Origin: Hyphomicrobiaceae bacterium
GTDB taxonomy: Bacteria; Pseudomonadota; Alphaproteobacteria; Rhizobiales; Hyphomicrobiaceae
Assembly (NCBI GenBank): GCA_008933705.1
Contig: WBUN01000025.1
Coordinates: 1-64,000 of the forward strand
DNA: 64,000 bases
Direction: 5' to 3'
Of the stretch, positions 54,760 through 63,238 are shown piece by piece. The notes below the pieces were generated by a model. That model saw only the letters and a program-made list of their open reading frames with translations. It searched no databases and was not told where the DNA came from. Numbering within the stretch: position 1 is the stretch's first letter; each line of letters starts with the position of its first letter. A program made the translations under genes and the position numbers.

Positions 54760-55086
54760 CTATTTCACTGTCGAGAACGCGGTCGGCTGCAGGATCATGT
54801 TCCTGATCGAGGCGATGATCAGCCCATCGCGCTCGCTCTCGGCACGCGCGGCGATCCAGGCGGGATCGCTCATGAAGGCGGTCCACTTCTTCTCGCGTTC
54901 GGCAAGCGACTCCCACGCCAGCATGTAATGGAGATCGTTGTTGCCCTCGCCGACCAGAACGGTCCAGAAGCCGGCCGGTCTGATGCCATGCTTCTCCCAG
55001 ATCTTGAGCGTCGCGGTCTCGAAGCGTTTGAGCAGGGCGGGCAGGCGGCCGGGAATGCAGCTGTAGATGCGCAGCTCGTAGATCAT
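54760..55086 (-). CDS. NIPSNAP-family protein
   Basis: Small ferredoxin-fold, probably dimeric protein of 108 aa. The family pattern is MIYELRIYSCIPGRLPALLK, then GFWTVLVGEGNNDLHYMLAW and EKKWTAFMSDPAWIAARAES. The function of bacterial NIPSNAP proteins is not established. AAGGGAGA before ATG 55086 rules out the longer frame. It lies convergent to petC and divergent from mtnP. Confidence 0.9.
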   Translation of the reverse strand: MIYELRIYSCIPGRLPALLKRFETATLKIWEKHGIRPAGFWTVLVGEGNNDLHYMLAWESLAEREKKWTAFMSDPAWIAARAESERDGLIIASIRNMILQPTAFSTVK

Positions 55087-55244
55087 GGCGTTCTCCCTTG
55101 TGCCGCGGCTTGCGACAGGAGTTTCCTGCGCCTCGGAGCGCGACACAAGGTGTGGCGAACGACGGCGCGTCGTATAAGCTGCGTGCTTGTGCTCGATCAT
55201 GCATGGCGGGCTCCAGGCACCGGCGCACCAGAGTGTGAGGCAAC

Positions 55245-56126
55245 ATGACAAAGACCGTGCTCGGCATTGTCGGAGGCAGCGGGCTTTACGACATCCCGTC
55301 GCTGAAGAACGTGCGCTGGCAGGCAGTTGCCTCGCCGTGGGGCGCGCCGTCCGATGAGATACTGTTCGCCGAGCTCGACGGATTGCCCATCCGCTTCCTG
55401 CCCCGGCACGGGCGGGGCCACAAGGTGCCGCCGTCGGCCATCGATTTTCGCGCCAATATCGACGCCTTGAAGCGTGCTGGCGTCACGGACCTTGTCTCCG
55501 TGTCGGCGTGTGGATCTCTGAAGGAGGAGTTTCCGCCTGGCCACTTCGTGCTCGTCGACCAGTTCATCGACCGCACGTTTGCGCGCCAGAAGAGCTTCTT
55601 CGGGCCGGGCTGCGTGGCCCACGTCTCGATGGCCGATCCGGTCAGTCCGGCCCTCGTCGATCTCGTCGAGGAGGCGGCCAAGGCCGAAGGGGTGGCGCAC
55701 AGGCGCGGGGGCACCTACCTCGTCATGGAGGGCCCGCAGTTCTCGACCCGGGCCGAGAGCAACCTCTATCGCGGCTGGGGATGCGACGTGATCGGCATGA
55801 CCAACATGCCGGAGGCGAAGCTCGCCCGCGAGGCCGAGATCTGCTACGCCACCGTCGCCATGGTGACGGACTACGACTGCTGGCACGACGAGCACCAGGA
55901 GGTCGACATCGCCGCGGTCATCAAGGTGCTCAAAGCCAACGTCGACAAGGCGCACGGCCTGATCGAGCGGCTGGCGCGCGACTTTCCCCGTGAGCATCCG
56001 CCTTGCCCGATCGGCTCCGATCGCGCGCTCGACGTGGCCATCATCACACCGCCCGAGGCGCGCGATCCCGCGCTGCTGGCCAAGCTCGATGCCGTGGCCG
56101 GGCGCGTATTGAAGGCGAAGGCGTGA
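55245..56126 (+). CDS. mtnP: S-methyl-5'-thioadenosine phosphorylase
   Basis: Cleaves methylthioadenosine from polyamine and other SAM-dependent reactions to adenine and methylthioribose 1-phosphate (293 aa). The purine-nucleoside-phosphorylase signatures are VLGIVGGSGLYDIPSL, FLPRHGRGHKVPPSAIDFRA, YLVMEGPQFSTRAES and GMTNMPEAKLAREAEICYAT. Those are the MTAP-class residues. It opens divergently from the NIPSNAP gene; two short palindromes follow it. Confidence 0.96.
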   Translation: MTKTVLGIVGGSGLYDIPSLKNVRWQAVASPWGAPSDEILFAELDGLPIRFLPRHGRGHKVPPSAIDFRANIDALKRAGVTDLVSVSACGSLKEEFPPGHFVLVDQFIDRTFARQKSFFGPGCVAHVSMADPVSPALVDLVEEAAKAEGVAHRRGGTYLVMEGPQFSTRAESNLYRGWGCDVIGMTNMPEAKLAREAEICYATVAMVTDYDCWHDEHQEVDIAAVIKVLKANVDKAHGLIERLARDFPREHPPCPIGSDRALDVAIITPPEARDPALLAKLDAVAGRVLKAKA

Positions 56127-56140
56127 AAGTCGCCCGCGCA

Positions 56141-56206
56141 GTAGGGTCAGACCCTACCGTTAGGTCCTTTCCGCGGAATCTGATGATGCCATAGGGGCTG
56201 ACCCCA
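56141..56206. repeat. Two REP-like palindromes after mtnP
   Basis: GTAGGGTC-A-GACCCTAC (56141-56157) is a perfect palindrome, and TAGGGGCTGACCCCA (56192-56206) is a second, related one 34 bases on. Both carry the GGGTCAGACCC-type core seen in REP sequences that go with RAYT (Y1) transposases. No transposase is present here, so they would be orphan copies; they could equally end mtnP transcription. Confidence 0.5.
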
Positions 56207-56218
56207 TCACATCACCAC

Positions 56219-56575
56219 TCACTGCGGCATGTAGATCAGGATCTTCATCTTGAGGAGCTGCGGGAAGAAGGTCTGCAGGCCCAGTCCGAAAAGCCACAGA
56301 AGGACGGTGAGCAGCAGCAGCGCCGGAACGGCGGCGAATACGGCTCTGATGAAGAACATCATCAGCTTGAGGAACGGCACGTCGAAATCGGTGACCGTGG
56401 CAGCCGGTGCCTGAACTGCAAAGCTGTCGTCACGGTCGCGCTCAAGCGGCGTGGATGATGCGACCACTGCGCGCTCGCGGGCTTCGCGCGCCTCGCGTTC
56501 GCGCGCTTCGCGCTCGCGCCGGATGGTCCGTGGGAGATCGTCGTCGGCAGTCATTGAAAAAGAAGGTTCGGACAT
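56219..56575 (-). CDS. Small membrane protein of unknown function
   Basis: A 118-aa protein with a charged N-terminus (RREREAREREAREARERAVV, an Arg/Glu repeat helix) and one or two C-terminal membrane segments (LKLMMFFIRAVFAAVPALLL followed by LTVLLWLFGLGLQTFF). I do not recognise the family. GGAG 8 bases before ATG 56575 supports this start (MSEPSFS). It is divergent from the P450 gene and convergent with mtnP. Confidence 0.65.
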   Translation of the reverse strand: MSEPSFSMTADDDLPRTIRREREAREREAREARERAVVASSTPLERDRDDSFAVQAPAATVTDFDVPFLKLMMFFIRAVFAAVPALLLLTVLLWLFGLGLQTFFPQLLKMKILIYMPQ

Positions 56576-56777
56576 TCCTCCATCTCCGGTGCGGGGCGAA
56601 TGCCGTAGGCAGCCAATTGCGCACAAAGCCTGATTCGGCCTTGCTTGGCCAATGGTCCCGCCGATACGCTAGCTGTCGTCTCGTGCATCCGGCCAACTCC
56701 AAGCTTGGTCGAGCAATTTGGCGGATTGAGGATGAGGCAAGCAGGCGCCATTCAGGATCAGGACAGCTGAACGGAAC

Positions 56778-58061
56778 ATGAACTCAGCCGCCGGCAGCGC
56801 GCATGCCCCCTTTGCCAAGCGGGCCCCCGCCCGCTTTTCCGACCCCGCCGGGGCCCGGGCGGCCGTCAGCACCTTCGATTTGCGGCGGCTTGGCGCGGAT
56901 TTCTACGCCAACCCCTACCCCGTCTATAACGCGCTGCGCGACCACGCCCCGGTGCATCGCCAGCCCGACGGCAGCTATTTCCTTTCCCGCTATGCAGACT
57001 GCGTCGCGGTCTACAAGGACGGCGTGCTGTTCTCGTCGGACAAGAAACGCGAGTTCAAGCCGAAGTACGGCGATGGGCTGCTCTACGACCACCACACCAC
57101 CAGTCTCGTCTTCAACGACCCGCCCCTGCACACGCGCGTGCGCAGGATCATTGCCGGCGCTTTCACCCCGCGTGCAATCGCGGACATGGAGCAGCCGGTC
57201 ACACAGCTGGTCGACTCGCTGCTCGACCGCATGGCGGCAAAGGGCGAGGCCGACCTCATCGGCGACCTTGCGTCAGCGGTGCCGGTCGAGGTGATCGGCA
57301 ATCTGCTCGCGGTGCCGCGCGAGGAGCGGGGGCCATTACGCGGCTGGTCGCTCGCCATCCTGGGCGCCCTTGAGCCCGTGCTCACGCCCGAGCAGCAGGA
57401 GCGCGGCGAGCAGGCGGTGGCGGCATTCCTCGTCTATCTCGAGCATCTGGTTGCCCACCGGCGCGCGCATCCGGGCGATCCGGACCGCGACATGCTGACG
57501 AGGCTGATCGTGGGCGAGGGCGACGGCGAGCGCTTGTCGGAGAAGGAGCTGCTGCACAACATCATCTTCATTCTCAACGCCGGGCACGAGACCACCACGA
57601 ATCTGATCGGCAACGGCCTGCACACGTTGCTCGAATGGCCGCAGGAGAAGGCGCGGCTGATCGCCGAGCCCGGCCTGATCCGATCCGCGGTCGAGGAGTT
57701 CCTGCGCTTCGAGAGCTCCAACCAGCTCGGCAACCGCATGACGACGGCGGCCACCGAGGTGGGCGGCGTGGCGATGCCGGCGGGCACGTTCATCACCATT
57801 GGTATCGGCGCCGCCAATCGCGATCCCGCGGAGTTTCCGGACGCAGACCGGCTCGACATCGCGCGCGCGCCCAATCGGCACTTGGCGTTCGGCTCGGGTC
57901 CGCACGTGTGCGCGGGGCTCAATGTTGCGCGCCTGGAGGGACGCATCGCCATCGGCCGCTTCGTCGCCCGGTTTCCGAACTACCGGCGGGCCGGGGAGCC
58001 AATGCGTGGCGGACGTGCGCGGTTCCGCGGGTTCACCTCGGTGCCGGTCACGCTCGGCTGA
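56778..58061 (+). CDS. Cytochrome P450
   Basis: Soluble bacterial P450 (427 aa). The heme thiolate is Cys378 in AFGSGPHVCAGLNVARLEGR; the oxygen-activation helix is LNAGHETTTNLIGNGL; the ExxR pair lies in EEFLRF with the following substrate loop. A Pro/Ala-rich N-terminal 30 residues precede the fold and no membrane anchor is seen, as in CYP101-like enzymes. No ferredoxin or ferredoxin reductase gene is adjacent, so its electron donor must be elsewhere. The substrate is unknown. Confidence 0.95.
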   Translation: MNSAAGSAHAPFAKRAPARFSDPAGARAAVSTFDLRRLGADFYANPYPVYNALRDHAPVHRQPDGSYFLSRYADCVAVYKDGVLFSSDKKREFKPKYGDGLLYDHHTTSLVFNDPPLHTRVRRIIAGAFTPRAIADMEQPVTQLVDSLLDRMAAKGEADLIGDLASAVPVEVIGNLLAVPREERGPLRGWSLAILGALEPVLTPEQQERGEQAVAAFLVYLEHLVAHRRAHPGDPDRDMLTRLIVGEGDGERLSEKELLHNIIFILNAGHETTTNLIGNGLHTLLEWPQEKARLIAEPGLIRSAVEEFLRFESSNQLGNRMTTAATEVGGVAMPAGTFITIGIGAANRDPAEFPDADRLDIARAPNRHLAFGSGPHVCAGLNVARLEGRIAIGRFVARFPNYRRAGEPMRGGRARFRGFTSVPVTLG

Positions 58062-58134
58062 GTGGGTGCTCCGTACGCTACCTGTCCGACCCCTCGAGAT
58101 ACGGGCAGGCCCGCGCTCCGGGCAGCCACGGCGC

Positions 58135-59295
58135 TCACCCTTCCGCCCAGTCGGCGAGGCGATCGAGGAAGCGGAGGCACTTGGCCAGCTCCTCGACCCG
58201 GATGAACTCGTTGGGCCTGTGTGCCTGGGCGATGTTGCCGGGACCGCAGACCACAGCCGGCGCGCCGCCGTCCTGGAACAGCCCGGCCTCGGTGGCAAAG
58301 GACACGGCGAATGTCTCGTTCTGTCCGGCAAGCCTCATGGCGAGCGGGATGATGCCGGAGGCTGTATCCGCGGCAAACGCCGGAACGTGATTGGTCACGG
58401 CGATTCCGATGTCCGCCTCCGGCGCAATGCGCCGCATTTCGGGCAGGCATTGCTCGGCAGCGAAGCGGCGGAAGCGTGCATCGATCGTCCTGTAGTCGAA
58501 GCCGGGCAGGGCGCGAACCTCCCAGCCGAACCAGCACGGCACGGGCACGATGTTGGACGCCGTGCCGCCCTCGATCTGGGTCACCTGCAGCGTACTCCAT
58601 GGCGGATCGAAGCGCGGGTTGGGAGCAAGCGCCTTCAGCTCCTCCTCCATGCGGCCAAGCTCTCCCAGCAGGCGCGCAGCGTAGGTGATGGCGTTGATGC
58701 CGAGATGCGCCATGCTCGAATGCGCGGCTCGCCCCGTGAGCTCGACGCGCCAGCGCGTCGGCCCCTTGTGTGCATCGACGACGGACATCTCCGTCGGCTC
58801 GCCGACGAACACCATGCGTGGACGCGGCAGCGACTTGCCGAGCTCGGCGATCATCGGCCGCACGCCGACGCAGCCGATCTCCTCGTCGTAGGAAAAGACG
58901 ATGTGGATGGATGTCGCAAGCCTGCGGGCGAGGAAATCCGGCACAGCGGCGAGCACGCAGGCAAGATAGCCCTTCATGTCGCTGGTGCCGCGGCCGTAGA
59001 GCCTGCCGTCGCGCTCGACCAGCGTGAAGGGGTCTGTTTCCCAGACCTGGCCCGTCACCGGCACCACGTCCGTATGCCCCGACAGGCCGATGCCGCCCGC
59101 CCCTGGCGTGCCGATGGTGGCGAACAGGCTCGCCTTCAGCCCATCGGCGGCCGGGACCCGCGTGCTGGCAACGCCGCAACCCCTAAGATAGTCCTCGATG
59201 AAGGCGATGAGCGCTATGTTGCTGTTGTGGCTCGTCGTATCGAAGGCAACGAGGCGTGCCAGCAACTCCTTGGCCTTCGCGAGCGGCTCGCTCAT
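58135..59295 (-). CDS. argE: Acetylornithine deacetylase (ArgE)
   Basis: Zinc peptidase of the M20 family that removes the acetyl group from N-acetylornithine (386 aa). Metal and catalytic positions: LSGHTDVVPVTGQVWETDPF (His-x-Asp), GRGTSDMKGYLACVLA, and FSYDEEIGCVGVRPMI (the catalytic Glu pair); a lid domain (GRAAHSSMAHLGINAI) is present. Related M20 enzymes such as DapE are alternatives, but the sequence fits the ArgE group of Alphaproteobacteria. It is the last gene of a leftward run with apaG. Confidence 0.92.
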   Translation of the reverse strand: MSEPLAKAKELLARLVAFDTTSHNSNIALIAFIEDYLRGCGVASTRVPAADGLKASLFATIGTPGAGGIGLSGHTDVVPVTGQVWETDPFTLVERDGRLYGRGTSDMKGYLACVLAAVPDFLARRLATSIHIVFSYDEEIGCVGVRPMIAELGKSLPRPRMVFVGEPTEMSVVDAHKGPTRWRVELTGRAAHSSMAHLGINAITYAARLLGELGRMEEELKALAPNPRFDPPWSTLQVTQIEGGTASNIVPVPCWFGWEVRALPGFDYRTIDARFRRFAAEQCLPEMRRIAPEADIGIAVTNHVPAFAADTASGIIPLAMRLAGQNETFAVSFATEAGLFQDGGAPAVVCGPGNIAQAHRPNEFIRVEELAKCLRFLDRLADWAEG

Positions 59296-59304
59296 ATGGT
59301 CCCT

Positions 59305-59697
59305 TCAGTTGAGACTTCGCTTGGCGTGCGGACTGTCGAGCGAGAATGCAGGGATCGCCACATTGAACAGCTCGCCGGCCTCGTTCGTCATCTGATAGCT
59401 GCCGACCATGATGCCCGACGGCGTGCCGAGCGGACAGCCCGACGTATAGCGGAACGAGCCACCGGGCTGGATGACGGGCGTCTGTCCCACCACGCCGGGG
59501 CCCCGAACCTCCTCGGTGCGGCCGTCGCCGTCGGTGATGCGCCAGTGCCGTGAGCGCAGTTGTACGGTCTCGTCGCCTTCGTTGCTGATATCGATGGTGT
59601 AGGCCCAAAGATATCGGCCTTCGTCAGGCGTGGACTCCTCGTCGAGGAACTGCGGCGTGACGCGAATGCGGATGCCGCGGGTCACGGCTTCGTACAT
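59305..59697 (-). CDS. apaG: ApaG protein (Co2+/Mg2+ efflux-associated)
   Basis: Fibronectin-III-like protein of 130 aa. The conserved run YLWAYTIDISNEGDETVQLR, followed by HWRITDGDGRTEEVRGPGVV and FRYTSGCPLGTPSGIMVGSY, is diagnostic; its role is unclear despite the old link to cobalt resistance. ATG 59697 starts the family-like sequence (MYEAVTRGIRIRVTP); the longer frame overlaps metZ. It lies between argE and metZ on the same strand. Confidence 0.94.
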   Translation of the reverse strand: MYEAVTRGIRIRVTPQFLDEESTPDEGRYLWAYTIDISNEGDETVQLRSRHWRITDGDGRTEEVRGPGVVGQTPVIQPGGSFRYTSGCPLGTPSGIMVGSYQMTNEAGELFNVAIPAFSLDSPHAKRSLN

Positions 59698-59725
59698 GGC
59701 AGGGCAGGTTTCGGCAGCTTCTGTC

Positions 59726-60937
59726 TCAGCCGATTCTAGAGGCCGCCAGCGCCCGGTCAATGTCTGCCGCCAGATCCGTAGAGGCCTCGAGTCCGACAGA
59801 CAACCTCAGCATGCCGTCGGAGATGCCGAGCTCGGCGCGCGCTTCCGGCTTCAGCCGCTGGTGCGTGGTGGTGGCCGGGTGCGTGATCAGGCTCTTGGCG
59901 TCGCCAAGATTGTTGGAAATCCTGATAAGGCTCAGGGCATTGAGGAAGCGGAACGCAGCGGCCTTACCCCCCTTCAGCTCGAAGGTGACGAGGGTACCGA
60001 AGCCCGTCATCTGCCGCCGTGCCAGCTCGGCTTGCGGGAAGTCCGGCCGTCCGCAGTAGAGCACGCGAACGTCCGGCTGTTCGGCCAGGCGGTCGGCGAT
60101 GCGGGCTGCCGTCTCGCACTGCGCGCGCACGCGCAGGGGCAGCGTTTCCAGGCCCTTGAGCATGACCCAGGCGTTGAACGGGCTCATGGCGGGTCCGGTC
60201 TGGCGCAGGAAGGTGTGCAGGTTGTCCTTCAGAAACTTCTCGGAGCAAAGCACGACCCCGCCCAGGCAGCGGCCCTGGCCATCGATGTGCTTGGTCGCCG
60301 AGTAGACGACAATGTCGGCGCCATGCTGCAACGGCTTCTGCAGGAGCGGCGTGGCGAAGACGTTGTCGACGACCACGAGGGCGCCGGCGGCGTGCGCGAT
60401 CCGGGAGACGGCGGCGATGTCGACGAGGTCGAGCGTGGGATTGGCGGGCGTCTCGAAGAAGAAGGCCTTCGTGTTGGGCCGAACGGCACGCTGCCAGGCG
60501 CCGGTGTCGCGCCCATCGACCAGCGTACATGTGATGCCGAAGCGCGGGCAGAGCTCCTGCGCAACATAAAGGCACGAGCCGAACATGGCGCGCGCCGCCA
60601 CGATGTGATCGCCTGCCTTGAGGAAGCATAGCAGGGCGGCGGTGACCGCGGCCATGCCGGTGGCAGTGGCCCGTGCGGCCTCGGAGCCCTCCAACAGGCG
60701 CATGCGCTCCTCGAACATGGCAACCGTGGGGTTGGAGAAGCGCGAGTAGATGAAGCCCGGGTCCTCGTCCTTGAAGCGGGCCTCGGCCTGCTCGGCGGTG
60801 TCGTAGACGAACGATTGGGTGAGGAACATGGCCTCGGACGTCTCGCCGAATTGCGAGCGCAGGGTCCCGCCGTGCACGAGCAGGGTCTCGGCGCTCCAAC
60901 CTTCGGGGCGGACTGATTTCGGGGGCTTGGCGGTCAT
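59726..60937 (-). CDS. metZ: O-succinylhomoserine sulfhydrylase
   Basis: PLP enzyme that makes homocysteine directly from O-succinylhomoserine and sulfide (403 aa). The cofactor Lys216 is in YSATKHIDGQGRCLGG; the N-terminal QSFVYDTAEQAEARF and the C-terminal SLIRISNNLGDAKSLITHPA with TTTHQRL fit MetZ rather than MetB or MetC. GGAGAG precedes ATG 60937. A SAM-II riboswitch lies in its leader, so methionine biosynthesis is shut down when S-adenosylmethionine is plentiful. Confidence 0.95.
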   Translation of the reverse strand: MTAKPPKSVRPEGWSAETLLVHGGTLRSQFGETSEAMFLTQSFVYDTAEQAEARFKDEDPGFIYSRFSNPTVAMFEERMRLLEGSEAARATATGMAAVTAALLCFLKAGDHIVAARAMFGSCLYVAQELCPRFGITCTLVDGRDTGAWQRAVRPNTKAFFFETPANPTLDLVDIAAVSRIAHAAGALVVVDNVFATPLLQKPLQHGADIVVYSATKHIDGQGRCLGGVVLCSEKFLKDNLHTFLRQTGPAMSPFNAWVMLKGLETLPLRVRAQCETAARIADRLAEQPDVRVLYCGRPDFPQAELARRQMTGFGTLVTFELKGGKAAAFRFLNALSLIRISNNLGDAKSLITHPATTTHQRLKPEARAELGISDGMLRLSVGLEASTDLAADIDRALAASRIG

Positions 60938-60964
60938 CGTGCGCTCTCCATCACCGTCGATGGC

Positions 60965-61008
60965 AAAAAAACACCGGCCAGGGCGCCGCTATCGAGAGCC
61001 GGGCGCCC
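60965..61008 (-). terminator. Hairpins and T-run in the metZ leader
   Basis: On the transcript side, GGGCGCC/GGCGCCC (61008-60981) and an overlapping shorter stem CCGGC/GCCGG (61002-60974) precede a run of seven T (60971-60965). The second stem ends two bases before the T-run, as an intrinsic terminator would. Together with the riboswitch just upstream this suggests transcriptional attenuation, although most SAM-II elements are thought to act on translation. Confidence 0.4.
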
Positions 61009-61029
61009 GCAAGCCGGGGTTCGCGCACG

Positions 61030-61086
61030 GCCTTTTAGCGACTTATTTTGCGTGGCTGCAAGCCGGCCGGCCAAATCACCACGTAG
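61030..61086 (-). ncRNA. SAM-II riboswitch upstream of metZ
   Basis: Read on the minus strand, the leader contains the conserved SAM-II core: CGTGGTGATTTGGCCGG, then CGGCTTGCAGCCACG, and AAGTCGCTAAAAGG. The first CGTGG pairs with CCACG to close the P1 stem, and the GACUU-type segment and downstream bases form the H-type pseudoknot that binds S-adenosylmethionine. It ends about 92 bases before the metZ start. SAM-II elements are typical of methionine genes in Alphaproteobacteria. Confidence 0.93.
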
Positions 61087-61169
61087 CTGAGGTGCGGGGA
61101 TTACCGCGTTCCGGCGCTTGGCGTCAATGGGTGATTCAATCTAGATGGGACCGAGAAGCGAGGTTCATG

Positions 61170-62294
61170 ATGGCCAAGGCGCAGCCGAAAATACCGCCAA
61201 GGAAAGCCCAACCCCTCAAATCCGGCATTCTGCCGGTCCAGGCGATTCGCGGACTGATCGATGCGGGGGTTGTGAAACTGGCCGTGCCGCCCGTGGCCAA
61301 TCAGCTACAGCCCGCAAGCCTCGATCTGCGCCTCGGCCCACTCGCCTATCGCATTCGTGCGAGCTTCCTGCCTGGGCCCGGCAGGACAGTTGCCGACAAG
61401 CTTGCCGATCTCCGGCTGCATACCATCGATCTGAGCAAGGCGGCTGTGCTGGAGACGGGCTGCGTCTATCTCGTTCCGCTGCTGGAAGGCTTGGCACTGC
61501 CGATGCATTTGGCGGCTGCGACCAACCCCAAGAGCTCAACAGGCCGCCTCGATGTGTTCACCCGAGTGATTGCCGACGGCGTTGCCGCTTTCGACCAGAT
61601 ACCGGCAGGCTACGAAGGCCCGCTCTATGCCGAGATCTGTCCGCAGACGTTTCCCGTTGTGGTGCGCCAGGGCTCGCGGTTGTCACAGATCCGATTCCGG
61701 GCCGGCACCGCCGAGGACAGCGACAGGAAGCTCGCCGAGCTGCACCGGCGTGAGAAGCTCGTCTCGACCGATGAGGCCGACATCGATCGCGGCATTGCTC
61801 TTTCCGTCGACCTCACCGGAGACAAGGAAGGTCTCATCGGCTACCGCGCCAAGCGGCACACGGGGGTTGTCGATGTCGACGCGCCGGGCTCTTGCGCGGT
61901 GCTCGACTACTGGGAGCCGATCCATGCGAGGGGTGCAAGGCGACTGATCCTGGATCCCGACGAATTCTACATCCTGGCCTCGAAGGAGGCCGTGCACGTA
62001 CCGCCGACGCACGCCGCCGAGATGGTGCCGTTCAATCCCCTGGTCGGGGAATTCCGTGTGCACTATGCGGGCTTCTTCGATCCGGGCTTCGGCCACGCCG
62101 CCGCGGGAGGCCAGGGCTCCAAGGCTGTCTTGGAGGTGCGCAGCCACAAGGTGCCGTTCATTCTCGACGACGGGCAGATTGTCGGGCGACTCATCTACGA
62201 GCGGGTGACGGAGGTGCCCGAGGTGCTTTACGGCCGCGATCTCGGTTCCAACTACCAGGCCCAGGGGCTCAAGCTATCCAAGCATTTCAAATAG
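61170..62294 (+). CDS. dcd: 2'-deoxycytidine 5'-triphosphate deaminase, long form
   Basis: Deaminates dCTP to dUTP for thymidylate synthesis (374 aa, about twice the E. coli enzyme). It looks like two trimeric-dUTPase-like halves: the first around ANQLQPASLDLRLGPLAYRI and TNPKSSTGRLDVFTRVIADG, the second around AAEMVPFNPLVGEFRVHYAG and FDPGFG, ending in VGRLIYERV. This duplicated form is common in Alphaproteobacteria. ATG 61170 (MAKAQPK) has AGG 7 bases before it; ATG 61167 is equivalent. It is divergent from metZ. Confidence 0.93.
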   Translation: MAKAQPKIPPRKAQPLKSGILPVQAIRGLIDAGVVKLAVPPVANQLQPASLDLRLGPLAYRIRASFLPGPGRTVADKLADLRLHTIDLSKAAVLETGCVYLVPLLEGLALPMHLAAATNPKSSTGRLDVFTRVIADGVAAFDQIPAGYEGPLYAEICPQTFPVVVRQGSRLSQIRFRAGTAEDSDRKLAELHRREKLVSTDEADIDRGIALSVDLTGDKEGLIGYRAKRHTGVVDVDAPGSCAVLDYWEPIHARGARRLILDPDEFYILASKEAVHVPPTHAAEMVPFNPLVGEFRVHYAGFFDPGFGHAAAGGQGSKAVLEVRSHKVPFILDDGQIVGRLIYERVTEVPEVLYGRDLGSNYQAQGLKLSKHFK

Positions 62295-62486
62295 CAACAC
62301 CCGGCAGGGAAAGGGCGGTTGACGCAGGGCAGCGTCCGTCCTTTGCCTTAATCGAGGCCCGGTCGTGCGCTAAGGCCTGACGCCGCTGGCAGGCTGGTCG
62401 CTCGCGTGCGACTGTGGAGGCATGTTCAGCCTGCGATGGTTGCCCATGGGATTGCGTGCCTGATGAGCGGATGTGGAGCACCGGCG

Positions 62487-63125
62487 ATGCTCGTGAAGCG
62501 GCTTGCGGCGCTTGCTGTTGCACTTGCCGTGATTGCGGGGCTGTCGTCGTCCCCGCGGGCGGACAGCGCTGCCGATTGCTTCAGCGAGGACATCGAGCGG
62601 CGCATTCAAGGGTGCACGGCCCTGATCGAGCAGGGTGAGGCCGGCGGTGACTTGAGCCTCGCTTATGCCATGCGCGCGCTGGCCTATTCCCTCAAGGGGC
62701 GCTACGAGCGCGCCATTCCGGACTACGACACGGCAATCCGCATGCGGCCGGACTTTGCCGTGGCCCTCAACAATCGGGCCTGGGCCTATTTCCGCTGGGG
62801 CAAGGCGGCCCAAGGCCTGCCCGACGTCGAGAGATCGCTCGAGCTCAGCCCGACCAGTGCGCATTCGTTCGACACGCGCGCCCATATCCGCCAGTCGCTG
62901 GGCGATCCGGAGGCGGCGTTGCGCGACTATGACCGCGCGATGTGGCTCGGCGGCGCGCGCATGATCAAGCTCTATCAATGCGGGCTGACGGAGCAACGGC
63001 TCTATACCGGCGAGATCGACGGCACTTGGCGGCCGGAGCTCACGAAGGCATTCGAGAAGTGCGTGCGCAACAAGGCCTGTGATCCCCTGCCGGCAGACGA
63101 GCAGTGCCGAGCCGCCACATCCTGA
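62487..63125 (+). CDS. Secreted tetratricopeptide repeat protein
   Basis: Periplasmic TPR protein (212 aa). A signal peptide (VKRLAALAVALAVIAGLS, cleavage near PRADSA) is followed by about three TPR units (SLAYAMRALAYSLKGRYERA, FAVALNNRAWAYFRWGKAAQ, SAHSFDTRAHIRQSLGDPEA). The C-terminal 40 residues hold three cysteines (KCVRNKACDPLPADEQC). The partner and role are unknown. GTGGAG before ATG 62487 supports the start over the longer frame from 62406. Confidence 0.85.
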   Translation: MLVKRLAALAVALAVIAGLSSSPRADSAADCFSEDIERRIQGCTALIEQGEAGGDLSLAYAMRALAYSLKGRYERAIPDYDTAIRMRPDFAVALNNRAWAYFRWGKAAQGLPDVERSLELSPTSAHSFDTRAHIRQSLGDPEAALRDYDRAMWLGGARMIKLYQCGLTEQRLYTGEIDGTWRPELTKAFEKCVRNKACDPLPADEQCRAATS

Positions 63126-63238
63126 GGTTTGTTAACATGTTAGGTTATTGTGTAACGTTCCCACCCTGCACCGTCCGATTGCCGTATGCGGCGAGCTATG
63201 GAATCGTAGGCTGATCATCTTTGATGCCTGGGGGAACC

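Noticed and set aside
63134-63143. TAACATGTTA palindrome after the TPR gene
   Set aside because: Short, AT-rich and without a known partner; it resembles but does not match the CtrA consensus.
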